A stretch of 64,000 nt of DNA from Novakomyces olei (Eukaryota; Ascomycota; Novakomycetes; Novakomycetales; Novakomycetaceae). Every line of letters starts with the position of its first letter. The first letter of the stretch is position 1. The notes beneath the pieces were generated by a model. The model was not told the origin of the DNA, did no database searches, and saw only the letters and a list, made by a program, of their open reading frames with translations. The translations under genes were made by a program, and so were the position numbers. Shown here piece by piece: positions 55,529 through 64,000 of the stretch. Location of the stretch: the NCBI GenBank assembly GCA_016906335.1, contig JADEYG010000002.1, forward strand, positions 941,001 through 1,005,000, read 5' to 3'.

Positions 55529-56257
55529 ATGAGCACAGACAACGCCAGCAGCCGCCCGCCAACTGGCAATAGTGAAGACGACCCCTTCTCACCGTCAAGG
55601 TTACCAGAATGGTGGCATTGTGTGAGTGAAGCGCGGGTGGGCGGCCTGTATTCGGGTGCCTATGGCTTATTATACGGACGTGTCTTGGGCCGGGCTATGG
55701 GCGTGGATATACGCCTGAAAAACATGATGACTTTTTCATGGGGCGCCAATTATGCGGCCATGGGCGTTTGCTATACAGGTATGGAATTTGAAGATTGTGA
55801 TCCAAGCTAATCATCAGGTCTTCGTAGCGCAATACTACATTACGGCTACGACGGACAGGCGACATTGGGAGAGAAAATGGCCGTATCAGGAACGTCGGGA
55901 TCTGTAGTAGGTGCTGTCTACGGGCTTGTAAAACCAAGAATTTGGTCAAAGGCTTTGCAAATGCCAGCTTCACAGAGGATCTTTGTTAATGGCCTTTTTT
56001 ACGGCACCTTGGCTCTTGTGGGACAGGGCGCTTACACCCAAGGACTACGCTTTCTTACCCAACGACTTGATCCGGATGCCAAGACGGCAGCCAGCGTTTC
56101 CGAGAAGGCTGCTAGATGGTCTTTTATACCGTCGTGGATTCCCATTTACCGTATTAGCGACATTGACTACCGGCAGCACCTGGTTTCGGAACTCGATCGT
56201 GTAAATGCGGAACTGGCTCATATTGAAAAGACAATTGACCGAATTCGTGGTCAATAA
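55529..56257 (+). CDS. Small multi-pass membrane protein, possibly Tim17-like
   Basis: Two exons, 55529-55778 and 55818-56257, with a 39-base intron ending GCTAATCATCAG; 229 aa. The first 30 residues are polar. Then come Gly/Ala-rich hydrophobic segments: GGLYSGAYGLLYGRVLGRAM, FSWGANYAAMGVCYTGLRSAI, GTSGSVVGAVYGLV and FVNGLFYGTLALVGQGAY. The spacing of small residues resembles the Tim17/Tim22/Tim23 superfamily, including complex I and mitochondrial assembly factors. The C-terminus (DYRQHLVSELDRVNAELAHIEKTIDRI) is a short coiled coil. I do not recognise an orthologue, and the superfamily call is only a pattern-based guess. That it is a real gene is well supported by the frame-preserving intron. 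Confidence 0.7.
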
Positions 56258-57346
56258 GTCCTCTGTGGCCTCACACATAGTGTGATACTTGCATTGTGTC
56301 GCGCTGTCTTTTGATTGGATAAATTTAGCCAGCGCATATCGTTTTACGCTGCGCATATTACACGTAGTCGTCAGGCATACTGTGTCGTCTTTAATGTAGG
56401 TATAATATATATATGGCGAATGCGATCACTCTCGCCGCCCTTGGTCATAGCGTATTTATTCGGGCTCTGATCTAGTGGATTTGTATGCTGATCAATCTCT
56501 TGCAGCACCCATCAATTGCCGCGACAATAATCATATCTGCCTCTCCACTTCAATCCAGCTGTAGCATTACTTGCGTATAAAGTCGGCAGCCTGTCATACT
56601 ACCCAATTCGTAATGTGCCTTCTGCCATGACGTACTAACCCGAAAACGGTATGGTCGTGCGGGCACGATACGGATACGGATATCGTTCGGTATACGGAGC
56701 ACGTCCACTAAACTAGGAGAATAAACAATGTAGTACTTTATACTTCCGGTTTCAGACGCGATGCAGATTATGGGGATGTTTTACAAACATGGCACATTTT
56801 GCTTACGAGGGCCAACGTTGCACGAAATACACAAAGTACATTTTTTTTTGTACGACGCACAAGCGAGTCGGCACACCGACGGCACACCGATTCACGCACC
56901 CAATGTTCTAATCAGAATGTACTAAATCAGAATATAATTAATTGAGCCGAACTGAAGGCTAGAAACTTGCGTGCAGGTTAAAAGTGCACAGATTAACACC
57001 GAATTATATGAACGAGTATATATATTTATATATTTATATATTTATATATTTATATATTTATATATTTATATATCTTTATTTTTATATTTTTATATATTTT
57101 AATAGTTATATAGTTAAATAGTTGTGTAATTATATTCATATTCATATTCATATAATATAATTAATAAATTTAATATGAATTACTACAGATCAAATAGGGA
57201 TTATTGCAGATTTGCCAGTACAGATTCGCAGATGCTTATATAATCTGCGAATCAGACACGCGCAACAAACAGGCTCCGATCCGATACTCTCGCAATGAGT
57301 CAAAAGCACACAGAGCAAAAATAAAAAATTTCTGTCCTGCTCGGCA
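56258..57346. other. Intergenic region 5' of FMP27
   Basis: 1.09 kb, AT-rich, no supported gene. It contains an 8-base (TATATTTA) repeat at about 57019-57075 and TATA-rich DNA (TATAATATATATAT at 56401-56414). Confidence 0.5.
57019..57075. repeat. (TATATTTA)n repeat
   Basis: Six to seven head-to-tail 8-base units about 270 bases before the FMP27 ATG. Confidence 0.85.
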
Positions 57347-60300
57347 ATGACGTTGCAGCAGCAGCTACTGCCTCTGCCACTGTGGGCGCTTTCGCTGTAT
57401 ATCGCAGTGCCGGTAGTGACCGCGCTTTTGGCGCTCCATTTGCTGTTATGGGCCGTTTGCAAGTTATCGGGCTATCGCTTGCGCGTCTCTGCCGTCGGGT
57501 GGATGAGTATTCTCAATGTACATATCAGACTCGCTCCCGGTGTCGATCTGCACATCAGCCGAATCCGATTCGAGCTGCGGAGGCCGACGGTCGTCAACCG
57601 CCGTTGGATCGTTTTTTACATTCGTCGGCCGTCTATCACTCTCGACTATGCCGCCACTGAGCGCACAAGTAAGCCTGCGGGCGTACCGGATTTTGGTTTG
57701 GTCTTGGCAAAGGTACACAAACGGCTGCGGCCGCTTGCCGCGTGGGGACTGCTGTCCGTTTTGGAGGTAACTGCGTCTGACCTGTCTCTCGAGCTGCGAC
57801 ACTCGTGCGCTCTGCTCGTGAACCACGTCTACGTCTCTGCAGAGTCTTTTGCCGCTACGCAGCCACAGGGCAGACGCACATTGGGCGTAAATATCGGTGT
57901 TAAGAGCGTATGGCTCTGTGTGCTCGACGAGAAGCGCGATACGCCCGATATTGCTCACGGATTTGAGCTGCTTGATACAATCGGCGTCTCTGTCCGGACA
58001 GAGATGGCTGATACCTTGAAGCCTGCGGCAGTGGTGCAACAGCCTTTCTCAAAAACTCAGTTTATGCTTAAATGCGGCCGGCTGTCGCTTCATTTGAATA
58101 CTATGGAGAGTGTGCTGGACAACTGGCAAGCTGTGGTATGTTTTTTTTTTCTTTTTTTAATTAAATTAAATTAAATTAAATTAAATTAAATTAAATTAAA
58201 TTAAATTAAATTAAATTCAATTAAATCAAATGTTTTTCAATTCAATTTAATTTTATTAATTATATTAATTATTAAATTTATTATTTATTAAATTTATTAT
58301 TTATCAACTTTGAGTGGTTTGTCTAACTTTGGCAAAAAGTCAAACGGATCGAAAAGCAAGGCTGAGAGCAAAGCCGGGCCGGCAACATTTCTGAATCAGA
58401 GCAATATCGAGTGCCTGCACAAAGTGATGGACGAAGTTTCAGTTAGCTTTGCCACTATAAAAGTGAAGCTGTACAATGACGCCTTTGGGAACGCTGCAAC
58501 ACCCTCAATATTATCAGTTAAACTAAAGGATTGCGGATTTGAATTACGCAAATTTGATGCTATCTTTCCTCGGCGTACATCGAGCTCTACGCTCTCGATT
58601 CAATGTTTGGTCTCGATTCTCGATACTGTTTTGTATGTGAAAAGTGACGGAGTAAAACGGCAATTTGCCTCTTGCCCGCTTACAACCTTAACTCTGCGGT
58701 CAAATATTCTTGAATCAATGTGCCACGAGACGGCGATACTCGAGTGTTTTAGGAGCAGCAGCTCAAATGCAAACGTGATTGTCAGCACTCCAAGCGTTGA
58801 TGTTGACGTGAAGGATATTCCGTTGCTCATGCACGTGCTAAATTCAAGGCCGCGTACGTATAATCCTGCTCAGCACCACAAAAAGCCTCGGCAGGCTCAT
58901 GTACAGTCCTTGGATATTCGGCAGCTGATAAACTCTATGCCTTCGCTGGACATCAATATCTCCATACACGAGCCCTCTGTTTGTCTGGGACTGAGTGATA
59001 TGAATGTTGAAAATCAGAGCAGTGTTCAAGCAGTTTCACATTCTGCACTGTCGATGGCCTGTTCAAACGTACGTGCTGATGTAGTGCGCGATGTGCGAAA
59101 TACAGAGCATGATCAGCCTTTAGGCCTGAGCATGCAACTTGTTTCCTTCAAGGTTGATGTTTCCGGGGACTCTAGTGCTTCGCTAGTCTCCTTGGACTCT
59201 TTAACGGTAAAGGGGTCCTCGTCAGAGCAGGATTTAAGTGACGGTCTGGACTTTCAGGGGTTTCTTGAAGCATTGAACCTGGACTATCACAACGTGGAAG
59301 CCCAAAAAGCACTTTATCATTTAGTGCTGCTTATACACAACGCCGTCACGATACCAGATAAGTATGAATTTTCCCCGTCTCGGCCACATACGGGGTCCAA
59401 GGGGAAAGAGGGCAGGCTCATTGTACAAAAAGTCCCCGATATTATCCGCTCGATACGTTTGTCCGGCCAATACGTCCGTGTTGTTATTGGATCCGTGGAT
59501 GCAGACGTTTCGCCAGTCAGCCGTGGGTTCAAGTCGTCAATGCAAGACTGGAAGATAAACTATGACCGGCTCCAGCTTGAACATAGCGGCAATGAACGGC
59601 GGCTCGGCCCGCATGAAGATGGTGACGCTGCAGAGTCCACTCCTAAAAGTATCGACTATGAACGGTTACTACAGCTATCGTTTGAAAGCTTTGCTGTTTT
59701 GGATTTCATTAATGCAGGAATAGAACAAGTAGGACCGCCGACACTGAGTGTTTCAGGAGCGTCTGTCACGTTGAAAGCCACAGCGAAATCGTCTCATGTA
59801 ATTTGCCGGTCTGAGATTGTGAGCGGAAATTATTCTCTCTACAAGCACCATTCAGTGCTGCTCGCAATAAGCTCCGTATCCCATCTACGACGATTCCTAA
59901 AAGAAATGACATCGGAGTCTCGCCGGGGAGTGGATACGAGTACAATGGAGACGGCAAAGCAACGTCCTTCGAGTACCTATGTCGATGTAAAATTACGTAG
60001 AATCCAGATCAAGTTTGAACTACCAGAGGAACAAGAGCTCCTTCTTGCGGCGTCGTCAGTGGGCATAACAAAGACACATAGCTCTACGCCATCGGGGAAG
60101 GCAAAATCTTTCTCGTTGTTTGTGCGCAGCCCTTCAATAGCCGACTCTTGGGACAGTATTGTAAATTTGAGACATGGCTATTATCACAAGAGGCAGACAA
60201 AGCCGAAACCGACGCATTGCATCAATGTGGAGAATATTATTTTACGAATTCCTCACCGTTTTATACTGTTTAAATTGGTGGAGAGCATTTTGAATAACGT

Positions 60301-63300
60301 GAAGGCAGCCAAGGAGCTTCAGTATCGTCAGTTTGTCGGCCGGAATGATTACGTTATTACACAGCACCCGAAATCACCGGCGATTATGCCGAGGCTGAGG
60401 ATTAAATGCAAGTATTTCGAGTTTGCGTTGGACGATGATCCGTTCGAGTCGAGGCTGGCAATGATATTTACGATAGGTTTGCTGGAACAGCGTATGCGCT
60501 TATCTCGGGAAAATGCTTTTGACATTAAGCTGGAGCAGCTCCGGATAGCTAGACGCAAAAAGCTGGCCAAGCGGAAGGCTGGAGCGCATAAAAACGAGCC
60601 TAGCAGCCATGATGCGAATGGTGCTGCAAGGGTAATGGACGAGAATGGTGGCAATGCTGATGGCGATGGAGATGGCCGAGAAACTAATGAAAATGCCAAT
60701 AGCAACAGTGGTACATATAACAATAATGCAAACAAGAGACCCGACGATAAATCCGATGATGCAGACGACCAAATCGACAAAATCAAGCTCTCTCCGATTG
60801 ATGCGCTGTACGGTCTTCGCAAGCACGATGCTCAGTCGTGGATCGTTAAATTCAATGCGGGCAAAGCCTTCCGTGTCTCGCGAATACGGGCCTTGAGAGC
60901 AGCCAAAGGCTTGGACATTGAGTTTCCACCCACTGCGCTTGGGAGGGAGAACGGCCGGATCCTTCAATTGCCTCTCAGAGTGCCTCTTGGCTTTATGGCA
61001 TTTGAACAGCTGAAGCTTGTCTTTGATGAGCCATCGTTTCCGATGGCTCAACTGCCCAAGTTTTTGTACGATACAGGTCGTGGACAGCCACTGGACGCCA
61101 AGTACTCCATACTCGTCCCCATGAGCGTCCGCTGGATGATGAGGGAAGTAACTCTGCAGTGCCGTGACTACCCATTGCCCATCTTGCGTGTTCCTGCACC
61201 ACTCCCCACACAAACTGACGTGGAGTACTCGTGGAATCTCTCAGCCGACTTTGTCATTGCTGAGCAGCTGGCGGAGAGGGAAGCTATCCGCTTCGTCGAT
61301 GTGACAATAGTGCCCAAAAACGTGGGCGGAGTGGAGTGCCCAAAGTTTGAAATCGAGGTACCTCGAACCGTAAACCCCGTAAAGTCTTTTGGAGTTATTT
61401 CCGTGAATATAGACACTGCCGATTCGACGGCTATCGTATGGGGCTCATCGCTACAACCGGCAATTTCGGACGTTATGCGGGTCTTTGATACTTTTACAAA
61501 GCCACAGGCGGACGTTTCTGAGAAATTGGGGTTTTGGGATAAGCTGAAACTCATTTTGCATTGCAGTTTTGACTTTAAATTTCGCGGTAGCGGAGACTTG
61601 AATTTGACATTAAAGGGTATTGAAAGCGTGTACATGGTGGAGACTAACTCTTTTTTCTTGTAGGAACTCGCGACCCTTATAAAATCACGGGTTTTGGTGC
61701 CGGGTTTCAAAAGATATGGCGGGACAATGTCAATTTAGAATTGGCCTGCGATGATGATTCTAGGGAGCTGATCAATATTTCGAGCGATGAGTTCCTTTTA
61801 GCCGTACCAGACTTTTCTCGGCACTCGAGTCAGTGGAGCAAACCACTGTCCTCCTCCTCGTCGTTTTCATCCAGCTTTTCAAGGCACCACAGCCACCAGA
61901 ACGAGAGGCTGCAAAAGATTATAATGAAGGTTGTCGGAGGAGTCAAATGGACGGGCGGAGTCATGTTTGAGCGTGAATTGCCGGACGGAACGCGGTCTAC
62001 AGAATTCCGGCCACACCACGAAATAAAGCTGCGTATACCCAAATACTGTAGAAACAAAGACGGGACGGTAAGAGCGAGTATTTTTTTGTCTGCAAGTTAA
62101 ACTAATACATTAGCCTTACGATGCCTTTGAAGGGTTCAGGTCTAATTACTTGCATTGCTCGATTGCTGTAGTCTGCCCGAGAGATAAACTGGATCCGAGG
62201 ACGGGTAAGGATAAAAAATCGAACAATGTGGAGAATGCGTACAATACGATCCACCTGAGCCCCAAAGCTTTTACTCACTTTTTCGGTTGGTGGCACATGT
62301 TTTCCTCAGCAATGTCCATCCCTCTTCGTACAGGACCGCTTTTCCCCTCACAGGACTCGTCGTCAAACAAAAAATTTGGTAATTATCTTGCGACATGGAA
62401 GTACCGGCTGGAATTGGCGCCGTTGTTGTTGAGTCATGTGTACAAGTACAAGACGCCATTCGACTGGGACAATGGAACGCTTAGTTCGACAGGAATAAAA
62501 GCTCGGATAGACTACTTCTCCATCGACTTGCATCAGAGGAAAGAAGAAGCTATTTCGGTGATGAAGAAGCTGCACGTTGAGCGCAAGACGAGGCATATGC
62601 GCATTTACCGTGCCGAAGTCGACTTTAAGAGTGTGGATTTGCGAGCGCTTACTGCTGTCTTTGAAGAATCTTCACCGGAAGAGCTTCATCAAGTACAGAA
62701 AATGAACCTTGACGCCAACAAGGCAGTTCATGCGCTTTTAAAAGGCGAAGAATTTGACAGATCGTTAGAGGACGTCTTTGGCCTGGATGCTGAGGATGCT
62801 GAATGGCTTGACATTGATGACTTTGTCGAGTTGGATTGGACGCTACCTCAGAAGGCTCCTAAATGCGAAATCTTGCCTTTGGCCTGTTCGCCACGCTGTA
62901 TTTACCACAGGGAGACCTCGTACTCGCAGTACAATGCTCAGCGAGAGCACGAGGGCGAGGAGGGACACTTTGAATGCGTTTTTGGCAACGAAAACTCTCA
63001 TCGCTGTTTGATATCGCATCCAAAAGAGCCGCGAGCGATCCAGAAAGAGCTGTGGCAGAAACGGATTGAGGACATTAAAGTGGCGATTGAAAAGCTTGTT
63101 GCTAGGCGAGACGAGTTTCAGCATCAGAGCTATGTGCACAAGGCAGCGAGAATGACGAAGCTGATTGAGCAGCACAAGCTCAAGATAGAGGCACTGAACA
63201 GAATGGTAGGAGGCAGCGATGAAGCAGTGAGGGACCACTCAACGGCTGCGTCCGGGTTTGAGGAGAGCCATTTGACTGATTTTTCTGATCGGTTCAACAA

Positions 63301-64000
63301 CCGGTTCAATGTGCACAATCTCCAGTTCAAATGGAACAATAAAGTCAGAAACGCATTTTTAACCTACATCCACCAGGTGTCACAGCGGCGTGGGTACGTG
63401 TACTATATGTCGCGAAAGGCAGTTAGGTTTATTGCGGATTTAGTGGAGGAGAAGCGGCGAAAAGACAAAGAGTTTAGAGGCAATACGGATATAGCGGGCG
63501 CTACAGCCAGTGGCACTGCCACTGGCAGTAGTGGAACAGTACGTGAAAACGAGTCTGAAGAGCTGTTGAGAGAGCTTTTACAGGATATAAAAACGAATTT
63601 CGATGTAAAAGACGAGACATTTACGAGTGACGGTGGAGCACAGCAGTCTCAGGTCACATTTGGCAACGAGATTCGTCACGATCCGGTGCCGGACGACTGT
63701 ATTGCTTACAATGCTTACTCTGTAGCACTAATTGCTCCACAATTCCAACTGCAGAGCGAAAAGAACGACTCTGCTGCTGTTATAATAACCACACAGGGCA
63801 TGAAGCTCCAAGTCATCTCTATCCTGGACCAAAACTCTAGGGGCGACGATGTCGGCAGCCTGATCCAGCGCAAGTTTGACTTGGCAATGGAGCAGGCACA
63901 GTTTTTCACGGCCAACGAGAGGGACTTTTCTGATCCTCTCCAATCAGCTTACCCTCTGGCTGCCTGGGGCGCTCAGCAGTCGCAGCAGTGTTGGCCACCG
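57347..64000 (+). CDS. FMP27: Fmp27/Hobbit (BLTP2-type) bridge-like lipid transfer protein, 5' part
   Basis: Four exons in the window: 57347-58135, 58340-61616, 61664-62067 and 62114-64000. The frame is preserved at every join and stays open to the last base. The 2119 visible codons are about four fifths of the yeast protein (2628 aa). An N-terminal membrane anchor (residues about 12-37) is followed by repeating-beta-groove type sequence. Family landmarks include GVDLHISRIRFELRRPT, LKGTRDPYKITGFGAGFQKIWRDNV, SSDEFLLAVPDF, FTHFFGWWHMFSSAMSIPLR, KKFGNYLATWKYRLELAPLLLSHVYKYK and DCIAYNAYSVALIAPQFQLQSEKN. These proteins form hydrophobic bridges at ER-plasma membrane contacts. A Gly/Asn/Asp-rich loop at about 60600-60780 is an insertion. 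The donor at 58136 and acceptor at 58339 bound a (TTAAA)n intron. Confidence 0.93.
58156..58216 (+). repeat. (TTAAA)n repeat in FMP27 intron 1
   Basis: About twelve perfect TTAAA units follow a T-rich stretch behind the GTATGT donor and decay into related AT-rich sequence. They account for most of the 204-base intron 58136-58339. Confidence 0.93.

Overview
The window is nuclear DNA from an ascomycete fungus. Most genes carry short spliceosomal introns (34-60 bases) with GTATGT/GTAAGT-like donors and a CTAAC/CTGAC-type branch site only a few bases before the acceptor. The gene set is typically fungal: IMP-specific 5'-nucleotidase, Mcp1-like protein, CSC1/RSN1-type channel, Fmp27/Hobbit, zuotin. 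Cdt2 and a two-BIR Bir1, with many introns, argue against Saccharomyces itself and for an early-branching yeast or other basal ascomycete. Invariant leucines of the ATR kinase are encoded by CTG, so CTG reads as Leu. I saw no tRNA, rRNA, transposon, viral fossil or CRISPR array.

Layout. 0-10.9 kb: 3' end of an unidentified gene (+), RAD10/ERCC1 (-), a Bax-inhibitor-1 membrane protein (-, 3 exons), an Mcp1-like protein (+), a PPIL1-type cyclophilin (-, 5 exons), transaldolase (+), BIR1/survivin (-), pyruvate dehydrogenase E1 beta (+). 11-25 kb: zuotin (-) divergent from the ATR kinase MEC1/RAD3 (+), ISN1 (-, 9 exons) and a mitochondrial-looking orphan (-). 25-40.3 kb: a long intergenic stretch, a DHA1-type MFS transporter (+), SKI2 helicase (+), CSC1 channel (+), a short-chain dehydrogenase (+). 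40.7-47 kb: CSM3/SWI3/TIPIN (-) and RRP5 (-). 48-56 kb: CDT2 (+), LAS1 (+), RPL32 (-), TIF3/eIF4B (-), a small membrane orphan (+). 57.3 kb to the end: FMP27/Hobbit (+), running off the window.

Two functional themes recur. Genome stability: RAD10, BIR1, MEC1, CSM3, CDT2. Ribosome biogenesis, translation and mRNA decay: ZUO1, RRP5, LAS1, RPL32, TIF3, SKI2. Telomere-like AACCCTAA boxes, the kind bound by Tbf1/Teb1-type Myb proteins, sit in the 5' regions of several of these, including a phased array before SKI2.

The most notable non-coding structure is simple-repeat load inside introns: MEC1, the dehydrogenase, LAS1, SKI2 and FMP27 each have one intron swollen by a tetra-, penta-, octa- or dodecanucleotide repeat, while most other introns stay near minimal size. 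All splice structures were worked out by eye from reading frame, splice signals and remembered family sequences. They preserve frame throughout, but no transcript or database evidence was available.
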